Origin: RHKX01 sp963820055
GTDB taxonomy: Bacteria > Actinomycetota > Thermoleophilia > Solirubrobacterales > 70-9
Length of the DNA: 64,000 bases
Direction: 5' to 3'
Assembly (NCBI GenBank): GCA_963820055.1
Contig: CAWFYJ010000004.1
Span: 620,001 to 684,000 of the forward strand
This document shows, piece by piece, positions 8,802 to 16,734 of the stretch. The translations under genes and the position numbers were made by a program. A model generated the notes under the pieces. That model was not told the origin of the DNA. It did no database searches and saw only the letters and a list, made by a program, of their open reading frames with translations. The number at the start of each line of letters is the position of its first letter. Position 1 is the stretch's first letter.

Positions 8802-8828
8802 TTGGCACTCTGGCTGTGAGAGTGCCAA
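8802..8828 (-). promoter_or_regulatory. CIRCE operator (HrcA binding site)
   Basis: Perfect 9-N9-9 inverted repeat TTGGCACTC ... GAGTGCCAA. The standard CIRCE is TTAGCACTC-N9-GAGTGCTAA; here both arms carry the same substitution (A to G, T to C) so the symmetry is kept. It lies just downstream of the -10 box of the groES promoter, the usual place for repression by HrcA. Confidence 0.92.
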
Positions 8829-8841
8829 CAGCCGCGCGCCG

Positions 8842-8869
8842 AGTGTACCGGCCTTGACATGGCTGTCAA
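8842..8869 (-). promoter_or_regulatory. groESL promoter
   Basis: On the minus strand -35 TTGACA (8869-8864) and -10 TACACT (8847-8842) are separated by 16 nt, followed by CIRCE. This is a vegetative sigma-70-type promoter, repressed rather than driven by a heat-shock sigma. Confidence 0.8.
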
Positions 8870-8889
8870 GCGATCTAAGTCAGGCTGAC

Positions 8890-9480
8890 TCAGATTCGCT
8901 CGAGCAGCGCCCGCGCGGCGCCGTGGACGTCCTCCTCGAGCCAGCCGGGCAGGGTCGCGTCCCAGCCGTGCCGGCGCACCGCCGCGTAGGGGACGTCGAC
9001 GATCGCCCTCATCACCGCGTCGTAGCGGCGGGCATCGGCGCGCCCGGCGATGCCGCGGGCGACCCGGCGGAGCTCATCCTCGAGCGGAGAGTTGATCGCC
9101 GCGAGTTCCTCGCGGACCTCGGGGCCCGTGCCGGAGTCGAGAAGGTCGTCGCGGCGGATCCCGAGCAGCAGCCGGGCGTCCTCGGGGAGGTCGCGGGCGA
9201 AGGCGACCGTCGCTGCGGCCATCGCCGCTCCGGACTCGATCGGGTCGTCGTCGCTCGCCGCCGCGACGAGGGCGCGCTCCTGAAAGCGCCGTAGCGATCG
9301 CAGCCAGGCGGCGGCGAGGATCGCGTCGCGGCTGCCGAAGCGGTGGTAGAGCGTGCCGACCGGTGCGCCGCTCTCGGCGGCGATCGCCGCGACGCCGGCC
9401 GAGCGCGGCCCCGACCTGAGGACGAGGGCACGGGCGGCGTCGAGGATCGCGTCGGTGTCGTGTTTGCGGGGTGGCGCCAA
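8890..9480 (-). CDS. TetR-family transcriptional regulator
   Basis: 196 residues with an N-terminal TetR helix-turn-helix (about residues 10-55, including GAPVGTLYHRFGSRDAI) and a divergent C-terminal ligand domain. It is divergent from an SRPBCC-domain gene pair with only 28 bp between start codons, an arrangement in which TetR proteins usually repress both sides. The AT-rich gap holds TATAG-N10-CTATA, a candidate operator. Ligand unknown. Confidence 0.9.
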   Translation of the reverse strand: MAPPRKHDTDAILDAARALVLRSGPRSAGVAAIAAESGAPVGTLYHRFGSRDAILAAAWLRSLRRFQERALVAAASDDDPIESGAAMAAATVAFARDLPEDARLLLGIRRDDLLDSGTGPEVREELAAINSPLEDELRRVARGIAGRADARRYDAVMRAIVDVPYAAVRRHGWDATLPGWLEEDVHGAARALLERI

Positions 9481-9489
9481 GGCGGTACT

Positions 9490-9510
9490 TATAGTATGTT
9501 CTTTCTATAT
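9490..9510. promoter_or_regulatory. Overlapping divergent promoters and candidate TetR operator
   Basis: The 28-bp gap is AT-rich in a GC-rich genome. TATAG (9490-9494) and CTATA (9505-9509) form an inverted repeat with a 10-bp spacer. TATAGT on the plus strand and TATAGA on the minus strand both fit -10 boxes, so one bound dimer could block both promoters and either message would have a very short leader. Confidence 0.5.
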
Positions 9511-9955
9511 GGAACGTTTGCCCTATATCGACAAGCACGAGCGCGACGTCCATGCGACGCCCGAGGACGTCTGGCCGGGACTGACCTCGGTCCTGCGCGG
9601 GATGACCGCCGACCCGCCGGCGGCCTTCGTCCGCGCCTGGGCGCTGAACCCCGCCAAGCGCCGCGGCGTCTGGAGCCGGGAGGGAACGCCGGCCCCCGGA
9701 GACGCACTGCCGGGCTTCCGCGTCGTCGAGGTCGAGCGGCCGCACCGGGTCGCGCTGGCCGGCCGGCATCGCTTCTCCCGCTATTCGCTGACGTTCGAGC
9801 TCCAGGAGGTCGGCGGCGGCACCCGGATCAGCGCCGAGACCCGCGCCGAGTTTCCGGGACTGCTCGGCTGGGGCTACCGGCAGGCCGTGATCGGGTCGGG
9901 CGGCCACCGGCTCGTCGTCCGCCGCATGCTCCGCCTGATCGCCGGCCGGGCGTGA
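9509..9955 (+). CDS. SRPBCC-fold protein
   Basis: 148 residues of the START/SRPBCC (polyketide cyclase/Bet v1-like) superfamily, a helix-grip fold that binds hydrophobic ligands. Recognised from the DKHERDVHATPEDVWPGL start, the alternating-strand middle (RYSLTFELQEVGGGTRISAET) and the long C-terminal helix. Starts at ATG 9509 with no Shine-Dalgarno; the -10-like TATAGT is 13 nt upstream. It overlaps the next SRPBCC gene by 4 bp (GTGA). Function unknown; probably under the adjacent TetR protein. Confidence 0.8.
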   Translation: MERLPYIDKHERDVHATPEDVWPGLTSVLRGMTADPPAAFVRAWALNPAKRRGVWSREGTPAPGDALPGFRVVEVERPHRVALAGRHRFSRYSLTFELQEVGGGTRISAETRAEFPGLLGWGYRQAVIGSGGHRLVVRRMLRLIAGRA

Positions 9956-10521
9956 GGCTGCCCGGCGACAACTGGGGCGCGACCGAGGCGGAGCGGGCCT
10001 TCTCCCATCCCTGCGATGAGCTCGCACCCGAACCGCGGCTCCGCTGCGATCGCGCGATCACGATCGCCGCGCCGCCCGAGCTCGTCCACCGCTGGCTCTG
10101 TCAGCTGCGGGTTGCGCCGTACAGCTACGACCTCCTCGACAACTTCGGGCGCCGCAGCCCGCGGCAGCTGCTGGACGGGCTCGACGATCTCGAGGTCGGA
10201 CAGCAGTTCATGACGATCTTCCGCCTCGACTCCTTCGAGCCCGGCGCCTCGATCACGCTCACCTCGGGGCACACCGCGGTCACCTACGCGGGGCGGCCCG
10301 CCGGCGAGGGGACGCGGCTGCTGGTCCGGGTCCAGTTCGGCGGGGCAGCCGGGATTCGCCGCCTGGTCATCCCCCCGCTGATCGCCGGCGACCTCGTGAT
10401 GATGCGCAAGCAGTTGTTGACGCTGCGCGAGCTCGCCGAGCGGGACGCTGCCCGGCTCAGCCCGCCGCGAGGAGCCGGCAGCCGAGGCGGCGGGCGAGCC
10501 CCTCTCCGCCCCACCGCATGA
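9952..10521 (+). CDS. SRPBCC-like protein
   Basis: 189 residues, start GTG at 9952 overlapping the previous stop by 4 bp, so translationally coupled. The N-terminal part (CDRAITIAAPPELVHRWLCQL) fits the first strand and helix of an SRPBCC fold, and VTYAGRPAGEGTRLLVRVQF fits the later strands. The last 25 residues are glycine- and arginine-rich. The 3' end overlaps the converging gene by 65 bp, so the tail past about residue 165 may be over-read or genuinely shared. Role unknown. Confidence 0.75.
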   Translation: MRLPGDNWGATEAERAFSHPCDELAPEPRLRCDRAITIAAPPELVHRWLCQLRVAPYSYDLLDNFGRRSPRQLLDGLDDLEVGQQFMTIFRLDSFEPGASITLTSGHTAVTYAGRPAGEGTRLLVRVQFGGAAGIRRLVIPPLIAGDLVMMRKQLLTLRELAERDAARLSPPRGAGSRGGGRAPLRPTA

Positions 10522-10930
10522 CCTGGTCGTGGTTCCACCGGAACACCGGAGCCGCGAGCGGCGCCACGGCGTTCATCCAGGGTTTCGTCGTCCGCACGTT
10601 CCACTCGTAGAGCGCGGCGGTCACCCCGCCCTGCTCGAGGAGGCGCCAGCGGCCGATGCCCTCGAGCTCGCCGCTCGCCTCGCCCTCGAGCAGGTGCGGG
10701 CGCTCGACGACCGTCGAGAGGACCTCGAAGCGGACCGGATAGGGGATGCGGCTTCGCCAGGCGTAGCGGCCGCGGCGGCCGATTCCGCACGGGGTCCCGG
10801 GGTCGGTCTCGACTGCCTCGATGACGCCGGGCCACCAGGTCGGCCACTCGTCCGAGTTCCAGATCGCGTCCCAGACGTCCTCGCGCGGGGCGTCGAGGAG
10901 CCAGGTGGTCAGGAACTCGTAGCTCGCCAT
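10457..10930 (-). CDS. SRPBCC/polyketide cyclase-like protein
   Basis: 157 residues from ATG 10930, chosen because MASYEFLTTWLLDAPREDVWDAI is a typical SRPBCC opening (strand then helix). The end overlaps the convergent SRPBCC gene by 65 bp. It is the third SRPBCC-fold gene within 1.5 kb but only distantly similar to the other two, so it is not an obvious recent duplicate. Ligand unknown. Confidence 0.85.
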   Translation of the reverse strand: MASYEFLTTWLLDAPREDVWDAIWNSDEWPTWWPGVIEAVETDPGTPCGIGRRGRYAWRSRIPYPVRFEVLSTVVERPHLLEGEASGELEGIGRWRLLEQGGVTAALYEWNVRTTKPWMNAVAPLAAPVFRWNHDQVMRWGGEGLARRLGCRLLAAG

Positions 10931-10952
10931 CGCCCCCCGGCGAGCCTCCCCG

Positions 10953-11354
10953 TCAGTTCCGGGACGGCGTCTCGCCGTTCCCGTAGCTCGAAGGCGGCCG
11001 CTCAACGATCTGCGAGAACCGGATGACCGTGACCACGTCGTCGTGGTCGATCGGCCGGCTGTAGATCTGCTCGAGGAAGTTGATCGTGTCGTCGAGGCGA
11101 CGGAACTCGGGGTTGTCGTGTTCGATGTCCCGCGGCGAGAGGTCGCCGACCTTCTTGACCTCGACGTCGTCGATGACGGCGGCGAAGATCTTCTCCCGCG
11201 GCCCGTGCCGGTATCCGACCGTGATCCAGACGACCTGCCCGCGGTCGTACTTGCGGATCTTGTCTCCGAGCCGGATCGTCGCCGTCTTGCGACCGCGCTT
11301 GAGCTGATCGACGAAGACCGGGGAATAGAAGTTGAGTACGTACAGGGCGCTCAC
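10953..11354 (-). CDS. ASCH-domain protein
   Basis: 133 residues from GTG 11354. LNFYSPVFVDQLKRGRKTAT followed by a short beta-rich body matches the ASCH fold, a PUA-like RNA-binding domain of uncertain role; some ASCH proteins hydrolyse modified nucleosides or bind RNA. I preferred this start because a promoter (-35 TTGGGA, -10 TATAGG) ends about 12 nt before it; a longer frame to 11462 would have to read through that promoter. It is upstream of the third SRPBCC gene on the same strand. Confidence 0.8.
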   Translation of the reverse strand: MSALYVLNFYSPVFVDQLKRGRKTATIRLGDKIRKYDRGQVVWITVGYRHGPREKIFAAVIDDVEVKKVGDLSPRDIEHDNPEFRRLDDTINFLEQIYSRPIDHDDVVTVIRFSQIVERPPSSYGNGETPSRN

Positions 11355-11366
11355 CGGTGAAGGGAG

Positions 11367-11396
11367 CCTATAGACGCGTGACCCCACCTGTCCCAA
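11367..11396 (-). promoter_or_regulatory. Promoter of the ASCH gene
   Basis: Minus strand -35 TTGGGA (11396-11391), 18-nt spacer, -10 TATAGG (11372-11367). The start GTG is 12 nt past the -10 box, giving a leader of only about 6 nt. Confidence 0.5.
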
Positions 11397-11478
11397 CCTC
11401 ACAGGGTTCCCGTCCAGCACCACCCAACGGTCCGAGGGAAGCGGACGGCGAAGCCGGAGCATTCCCTCGGGGTTATCC

Positions 11479-12171
11479 CTAGAAGATGTAGGCGCGCAGG
11501 CGGTGCGGCTCGAGCACGGTGACCCTGCCGCGGCCGACCCGGACGACGCCGGCCCGTTCGAGGACGGCGAGAAATCGGCTGACGCTCTCGCGGGAGGTGC
11601 CGGCGAGCTGGGCGAGGTCGGCCTGGTTCATCCGGATCGTCACCCCGTCGCGGCCCTGCTCGGCGTTGTCCTCGGAGACGAGCTGAGAAAGGACGCCGGC
11701 GACGCGGCTCGGGACGGTCTGGAACGACTGGCGGCTGATCCGCTCGTTCGTCTCGCGCAGTCGCTTCGTCAGGGCGACGACGAGCTTTGCGGTGATCTGG
11801 GCGTTCCGCTCGAGGAGGCCCTTCATGTCCGTGGCCGAGACGGCGAGCAGGTCGACCTCCGAGAGCGCCTCGACGCTCGCCGAGCGCACTCCCCCGTCGA
11901 GCATCGCGAGTTCGCCGACCAGTTCGCCCGGACCGAGCGTCGCCAGGGCGATCGCGCGACCGTCGGGATGCTCGCGGGTGACCCGCACCTCGCCGGAGCG
12001 GATCACGTAGCAGGCATCGCTGCGATCGCCCTCGTGAAAGACCCGGGCGCCCTTCGGAAACGAGCGCGGAATTGCGACCTGGGCGATGCGCTCGAGCTCA
12101 GCCGGCTCGAGCCCCGACAGCAGCGGCACGCGAGCGAGCAGCTCCGCGGCTGTTGCCTGTTCCTCACCCAT
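11479..12171 (-). CDS. Crp/Fnr-family transcriptional regulator
   Basis: 230 residues: a cyclic-nucleotide-binding domain (about 15-130), dimer helix, then a winged helix-turn-helix (about 165-225, MNQADLAQLAGTSRESVSRF). The phosphate-binding cassette GELAMLDGGVRSAS keeps the glutamate, arginine and serine used to bind cAMP, so it is Crp-like rather than Fnr-like; there is no N-terminal cysteine cluster. It lies 9 bp downstream of the Nei gene on the same strand. A class III adenylate cyclase is encoded at 3086-4261. Confidence 0.9.
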   Translation of the reverse strand: MGEEQATAAELLARVPLLSGLEPAELERIAQVAIPRSFPKGARVFHEGDRSDACYVIRSGEVRVTREHPDGRAIALATLGPGELVGELAMLDGGVRSASVEALSEVDLLAVSATDMKGLLERNAQITAKLVVALTKRLRETNERISRQSFQTVPSRVAGVLSQLVSEDNAEQGRDGVTIRMNQADLAQLAGTSRESVSRFLAVLERAGVVRVGRGRVTVLEPHRLRAYIF

Positions 12172-12180
12172 GGCAGGCGA

Positions 12181-12942
12181 TTATCGCTGACAGTCGGCGC
12201 ACCAGTAGGTGACCCGGTTGTCGTCGCCCTGGCCGCGGGTCATCACCCGGCCCCCGCAGCGTGGGCACGGTCGGCGGCCGCGGCCATAGATCTGCTTGGG
12301 GCGGCTGCCCTTCGCGATCGCCGTCTTCATCACCCAGCCGGTGGCGTCGACGATCGCCCGCGCCTCCTCGGGCTCGAGGTCGGCGACCCGCCGCCAGGGG
12401 CTGACCCGGGGCAGGAAGCATGCCTCGATCCGGATCACGTTGCCGATCCCGGCGATAAGGGTCTGGTCGAGGAGGGCCTCGCCGACCGGGACCGTCGGCT
12501 CGTAGGCGAGCAGCCGCTCGGTCGCGACGGCGGGGTCGTAGCCGGGCGCGAGCGGATCGGGGCCGAGCTGGAGGAGAACGGGGTCGTTGCGGGCGCGGGC
12601 GGCGCTCGTGATCCGGAGGATCTTGCCGCCGTTCTGGTTGGCGATGGCGGGGCCGCTGCCGAGCACGAGCCACGGCCGCCCGTAGGGAAGGCGACCGTCG
12701 GCGCGGACGAACCAGCGACCGTTCATGCCGAGGTGGCTGTGGACGACGCGGTCGCCGGAGAAGTGGAGGAGCAGGTGCTTGCCGCGGGCCTCCGCCTTCT
12801 CGAGGGTGCGCCCGGCGAGCTCGCAGGCCCGCGAGTGGATCGGCGAGCGGGCGCTCGGCGCCTCTGCCGTGACGATCTCCTTGCCGACGAGCGCGGCGCC
12901 GAACCGCAGCGCGACCCGGTGGATCGTGTCTCCTTCAGGCAT
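12181..12942 (-). CDS. nei: Endonuclease VIII-like DNA glycosylase (Fpg/Nei family)
   Basis: Removes oxidised pyrimidines from DNA and nicks the strand by beta,delta-elimination. 253 residues from ATG 12942. The mature N-terminus is PEGDTIHR, where P2 is the Schiff-base nucleophile and E3 the catalytic acid; PEGD(T) rather than PELPE marks Nei rather than Fpg. The beta-hairpin lysine is in ARGKHLLLHF, and the C-terminal zinc finger is CPRCGG ... CADCQR. Divergent from a small secreted-protein gene with a 34-bp gap. Confidence 0.93.
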   Translation of the reverse strand: MPEGDTIHRVALRFGAALVGKEIVTAEAPSARSPIHSRACELAGRTLEKAEARGKHLLLHFSGDRVVHSHLGMNGRWFVRADGRLPYGRPWLVLGSGPAIANQNGGKILRITSAARARNDPVLLQLGPDPLAPGYDPAVATERLLAYEPTVPVGEALLDQTLIAGIGNVIRIEACFLPRVSPWRRVADLEPEEARAIVDATGWVMKTAIAKGSRPKQIYGRGRRPCPRCGGRVMTRGQGDDNRVTYWCADCQR

Positions 12943-12969
12943 TGCAATTCCCGGGACGAGGCGTACGAT
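12942..12969 (+). promoter_or_regulatory. Leaderless promoter of the secreted protein at 12977
   Basis: -35 TTGCAA (12942-12947), 16-nt spacer, -10 TACGAT (12964-12969), then 7 nt to the ATG. No ribosome-binding site. Confidence 0.6.
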
Positions 12970-12976
12970 CGGACCC

Positions 12977-13417
12977 ATGGGGAGGCGACTGACAGCCGTC
13001 GCGGCGATCGCTGCACTTGCGACGCTCATGTTCGCATCGGCCGCCACCGCCGCCGCGCCGCCGCGGGTGAAGGGGATGCACTACTTCGTCCGCGACGACG
13101 GCACCCTCCCCCACACCGTGCTCAAGGCCGACGTCAAGCGCGCTGACGCCGTCCGCTTCGCGGTCGTCTTCGAAGGCGACCACGCCTCCGTGGCCGGTCG
13201 CCTCGACGACGACATCACCTGGGAGATGCAGCACCAGGGACAGGGCGGTCGCGTGTACAAGCTGATCCGCAAGTCCCTGCATCGCCGCGGGTCGGCATCG
13301 GTCCGGATCCGCGCCCGCAATGGCAGCGGCTCCGACAACGTCAAATTGAAGATCCGCGAGTCCGAGTGCAGCATGGACCCGCCCTTCTATCCGCTGGACT
13401 GCTCGATCCATCGCTGA
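12977..13417 (+). CDS. Secreted protein of unknown function
   Basis: 146 residues. A Sec-type signal peptide (basic MGRRL, hydrophobic AVAAIAALATLMFASA, cleavage near ATAAAP) is followed by a mature domain of about 115 residues with beta-strand character and many charged residues. Three cysteines occur near the C-terminus (ESECSMDPPFYPLDCSIHR shows two). No family recognised. It is divergent from nei and starts from a leaderless promoter. Confidence 0.75.
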   Translation: MGRRLTAVAAIAALATLMFASAATAAAPPRVKGMHYFVRDDGTLPHTVLKADVKRADAVRFAVVFEGDHASVAGRLDDDITWEMQHQGQGGRVYKLIRKSLHRRGSASVRIRARNGSGSDNVKLKIRESECSMDPPFYPLDCSIHR

Positions 13418-13435
13418 CGCCCCCGCTGACGCCGC

Positions 13436-14263
13436 TTACGGCTTCAGCTTCCGGCCGGTGGTGAACAGCCACTGCGCCCAGGCGACCATCGCGATCGCGA
13501 CGAGGGCCGTGAAGCCGAAGGCGAGGCCGACGTCGACGTCGCTGCTGCCGAGAAAGCCGTAGCGGACCGCGTCGACCATGTAGAAGATCGGGTTCGCGTG
13601 GGAGAGCTCCTGCCACGGCGACGGGAGGATCTCGATCGAGTAGAAGACGCCGCCGAGGAACGTCAGCGGCAGGATCAGGATGTTGTTGATGAAGCTGTGG
13701 TGGTCGAAGCTCTGCGCGTAGATGCCGACGACGACTCCGAGCGCCGCGAAGAGGATGACGAGCAGCAGCGCGGCGACGATCAGGTGCACGGGCCGCTCGA
13801 TCGGGACCCCGGTCAGCGGCAGGGCGATGACGACGAGGGAAGCGCCGATCGCGAAGGCGCGGAAGATGCCGCCGAGCATGTAGCCGAAGTTCATCTGCCA
13901 CGGGTGCATCGGCGAGGCGAGCACGTCGTTGATGTAGCGGTCGTTGCGGGCCTGCAGCAGGCTCGAGGAGTTGTTGGAGAAGGCCGCCTGCGCCATCGCC
14001 ATCGCGATCAGACCGGGGACGATGAAGACGTCGTAGGGGAAGCCGTTGATCTCCTTGATCCGGCTCCCGAGCGACAGGCCGAAGACGAGGATGAAGAGCG
14101 CCGAGGAGACGACCGGGGCAAGGATCGTCTGGGTCCAGAGGCGGGTGACCCGGCGACACTCGCGGAGGATCAGCGACTGCATCGACCGCATCGGGTCGGG
14201 CGCGGCGTACCCGACGGCGTCGGGGCGCGCCGGGGCGACCGCGGTGGGTTCGGCGGCGCTCAT
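13436..14263 (-). CDS. ABC-2 type transporter permease
   Basis: 275 residues with six hydrophobic segments after a 25-residue cytoplasmic N-terminus. Matches the ABC-2 membrane subunit (DrrB/NodJ type): FSNNSSSLLQARNDRYINDV and PLTFLGGVFYSI are typical stretches of this family. It overlaps the ATPase gene by 4 bp and forms an exporter with it. Substrate unknown; such pairs export drugs, lipids or polysaccharides. Confidence 0.93.
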   Translation of the reverse strand: MSAAEPTAVAPARPDAVGYAAPDPMRSMQSLILRECRRVTRLWTQTILAPVVSSALFILVFGLSLGSRIKEINGFPYDVFIVPGLIAMAMAQAAFSNNSSSLLQARNDRYINDVLASPMHPWQMNFGYMLGGIFRAFAIGASLVVIALPLTGVPIERPVHLIVAALLLVILFAALGVVVGIYAQSFDHHSFINNILILPLTFLGGVFYSIEILPSPWQELSHANPIFYMVDAVRYGFLGSSDVDVGLAFGFTALVAIAMVAWAQWLFTTGRKLKP

Positions 14264-15036
14264 TCCTGCCCCCGCTCCGCCTCGGCGGCCATCACTGCCG
14301 GAAGCGACGTCGAGACCGTCTGCAGGTAGACCTCCTCGAGCGAGGTCGCGTCGTAGCGCTCCTTGAGCCCGTCGGGCGTGTCGCGGGCGATGATCCTCCC
14401 CGCCGAGATCAGCGCGATGTCCTCGCAGAGCGACTCGGCCTCCTCGAGGTAGTGCGTGGTCAGCAGGATCGTCGTCCCCTGCTCGTGGAGGAGGCGGATG
14501 TAGTTCCAGAGGTCGTGGCGGAGCTCGATGTCGACGCCGGCCGTCGGCTCGTCGAGGATCACCAGCAGGGGCTCGTGGAGCAGCGCCCGCGCGAGGAGCA
14601 GCCGCCGTTTCATGCCGCCGGAGAGCTTCGAGGTCCGGGTGTGCGCCTTGGCGCGAAGATCGAAGACATCGATCATCTCGTCGGCCCGCCGGTTGGCGTC
14701 GCCGCTCTCCATCCCGAAGTAGCCGCCGTGGTAGACGAGCGACTCGCGGACGGTCAGGAAGCGGTCGAGGTTCGGGTCCTGCTCGGCGACGCCGACGAGG
14801 CGCCGCGCCTCCATCGAGTCGTGCTCGAACCCGAACACGGAGATCCGCCCACCGGTCGTGCGGATCAGGTTGCAGACCGAGTTGATCAGGGTCGTCTTGC
14901 CGGCGCCGTTGGGCCCGAGCAGGCCGAAGAACTCGCCAGCCGGGACCTCGAGGTCGAGGCCGTCGAGGCCGACGGTGCCGTCGTCGTAGGTCTTCGAGAG
15001 GCCCTCGATCGTCAATGCAGGTGTCCCGCTGCTCAC
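14260..15036 (-). CDS. ABC transporter ATP-binding protein (DrrA-like)
   Basis: 258 residues. Walker A GPNGAGKTT, signature LSGGMKRRLLLARAL, Walker B LLVILDEPTAGVD, and switch histidine in LLTTHYLEEAE are intact. The daunorubicin-resistance/antibiotic subfamily is suggested by the length and the GMKRR signature. First gene of a two-gene exporter operon, overlapping the permease by 4 bp. Confidence 0.95.
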   Translation of the reverse strand: MSSGTPALTIEGLSKTYDDGTVGLDGLDLEVPAGEFFGLLGPNGAGKTTLINSVCNLIRTTGGRISVFGFEHDSMEARRLVGVAEQDPNLDRFLTVRESLVYHGGYFGMESGDANRRADEMIDVFDLRAKAHTRTSKLSGGMKRRLLLARALLHEPLLVILDEPTAGVDIELRHDLWNYIRLLHEQGTTILLTTHYLEEAESLCEDIALISAGRIIARDTPDGLKERYDATSLEEVYLQTVSTSLPAVMAAEAERGQE

Positions 15037-15083
15037 CCCCTTCAGGTTAGGGAGCCGCGTCGTTCGTGCTAGAAGCCGGTCCC

Positions 15084-15569
15084 ATGCGCCTGATTCCGCT
15101 CGACCACCCGATCCCGCCCGGCATCGATCACGGGCGCTTCCGATTGCGGATCCTGACCGTCGACGACGTCGTCAAGGACTACGACGCGGTGATGAGCAGC
15201 GCCGCGCGGCTGCGCGAGCGCTTCCCATTCTGGGGCTGGCCGGATCCGGAAATGAGCCTGAAGGAGGACCTGATCGACCTCGGCTGGCATCAGAAGGAGG
15301 CGCAGCTGCGGCGCTCGTTCAACTATGCGGTGATGTCGCCGGGCGAGGAGCGCCTGCTCGGCTGCGTCTACATCGACCCGCCGGAGAAGCAGGGCGCCGA
15401 CGCCGAGGTCTGTCTCTGGGTGCGGAGCGACGAGGAGGACGGCGACCTCGAGGACGTCCTCGAGGCGGAGGTCCGGGCCTGGCTCGAAGCCGAGTGGCCG
15501 TTCGCGACGGTGCGCTGGCCGGGCCGGGAGATCTCCTGGGAGGAGTGGGACCGGCTTCCCGACGCCTGA
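15084..15569 (+). CDS. GNAT-like acetyltransferase-fold protein
   Basis: 161 residues from ATG 15084. LLGCVYIDPPEK followed by EVCLWVRSDEE and a long helix resembles beta4-beta5 of GNAT N-acetyltransferases, and the opening FRLRILTVDDVVKDYDAVMSS resembles the first strand and helix. The usual acetyl-CoA loop (Q/RxxGxG/A) is not obvious, so activity is unproven. Rich in acidic residues. Divergent from the ABC exporter. Confidence 0.65.
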   Translation: MRLIPLDHPIPPGIDHGRFRLRILTVDDVVKDYDAVMSSAARLRERFPFWGWPDPEMSLKEDLIDLGWHQKEAQLRRSFNYAVMSPGEERLLGCVYIDPPEKQGADAEVCLWVRSDEEDGDLEDVLEAEVRAWLEAEWPFATVRWPGREISWEEWDRLPDA

Positions 15570-15629
15570 GGGCGGCACCTCGGCCGAATTCGCCTGACAG
15601 CGTTGGTTGCCTGTGCAACGATGCTTGTG

Positions 15630-16706
15630 ATGGCGGGTACAACGGGAGCAACCCGCTCCGACAGCACGAAGAGCAACGACACCTCGTCCCAGTTCGAACC
15701 GCGCGAGCTCGCGCGGCGGAGCATCCCAGCCTTCATAGCGATCGCGATCGTGATGCTGATCGCCTGGCTCGCACCGGGCCTCGGCGAGGTCCGCGAGCTG
15801 CTGCCGAAGGCCGCCCCCGGGTGGGTTGCGATCGCGATCGCCTTCGAGGCGCTCTCGTTCCTTTCCTACATCGTCATGTTCGCGCCGATCTTCTGCCGCG
15901 GGCTGAGCTGGCGGCGGAGCTTCCAGATCGGCGGCTCCGAACTCGCGATGGGCTCGATCGTGCCGGCGAGCGGCGCCGGCGGGCTGGCGCTCGGTGCCTG
16001 GGTGCTCCACGAGGGCGGCATGGACGCCGACCGGATCGCCCACCGCTCGGTCGCCTTCTTCCTGATCAAGAGCTCGGTCAACTTCTTCGCGGTCGCGATC
16101 ATCGGCCTGCTGATGTTCTTCGGCCTGTTCGGTGTCGACGAGCCGTGGACCCTCACCCTCCTGCCGGCGCTGATGTCGATCGCGGTGATCGCCGTTGTGC
16201 TGATCATCCCCCGCTTCCCGATCGGCGATCACCCGGACGGCGACGCGTCGCGGGTGGCCAGGTTCATCGCCGCCTCGCGTCGCGCCGTGATCACCGGCAG
16301 CGAGGGCGCAATCGACATCGTCCGCTCCGGGAACGCCCGCGTCCTCGCCGGGGCGATCGGCTACTGGGCGTTCGACAACGCCGTCCTCTGGGCGACCTTC
16401 CGGGCGTTCGGCTATCGGCCCGAGATCTCGATCGTCCTGATGGGGTACCTGATCGGTCAGCTCGGCGGCCTGCTTCCGATTCCCGGCGGGATCGGCGGCA
16501 TCGACGGCGGTCTGATCGGGACGCTGATCGTCTACGGCGCGCCCGCGGCGATCGTGACCGCGGCCGTGCTCGCCTACCGGGTGATCCTCTTCTGGCTGCC
16601 TCTCGTCGCCGGTGGCGTCTGCTTCTTCAGCCTCCGTCGTGACATGCCGCGCGACGGCGAGCTCGCGACCTGCGAGGCAGCCGCCGCGGCCGCAGCGGCG
16701 CGGTAG
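15630..16706 (+). CDS. Flippase-like membrane protein (UPF0104 / LPG synthase TM domain)
   Basis: 358 residues, about eight to nine transmembrane segments. The middle stretch VPASGAGGLALGAWVLHEGG and the C-terminal GGLLPIPGGIGGIDGGLIG are hallmarks of the membrane domain shared by lysylphosphatidylglycerol synthases and stand-alone UPF0104 proteins, some of which flip lipid-linked intermediates. No LPG synthetase domain is present. The start is uncertain among ATG 15621 and 15630; neither has a ribosome-binding site. Confidence 0.85.
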   Translation: MAGTTGATRSDSTKSNDTSSQFEPRELARRSIPAFIAIAIVMLIAWLAPGLGEVRELLPKAAPGWVAIAIAFEALSFLSYIVMFAPIFCRGLSWRRSFQIGGSELAMGSIVPASGAGGLALGAWVLHEGGMDADRIAHRSVAFFLIKSSVNFFAVAIIGLLMFFGLFGVDEPWTLTLLPALMSIAVIAVVLIIPRFPIGDHPDGDASRVARFIAASRRAVITGSEGAIDIVRSGNARVLAGAIGYWAFDNAVLWATFRAFGYRPEISIVLMGYLIGQLGGLLPIPGGIGGIDGGLIGTLIVYGAPAAIVTAAVLAYRVILFWLPLVAGGVCFFSLRRDMPRDGELATCEAAAAAAAAR

Positions 16707-16721
16707 GTCGGCACCCGGCCC

Positions 16722-16727
16722 TAACCT
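16722..16727 (+). promoter_or_regulatory. -10 box of a leaderless promoter
   Basis: TAACCT is 7 nt before the ATG of the M23 peptidase gene; no ribosome-binding site. Confidence 0.45.
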
Positions 16728-16734
16728 GCCGCCG

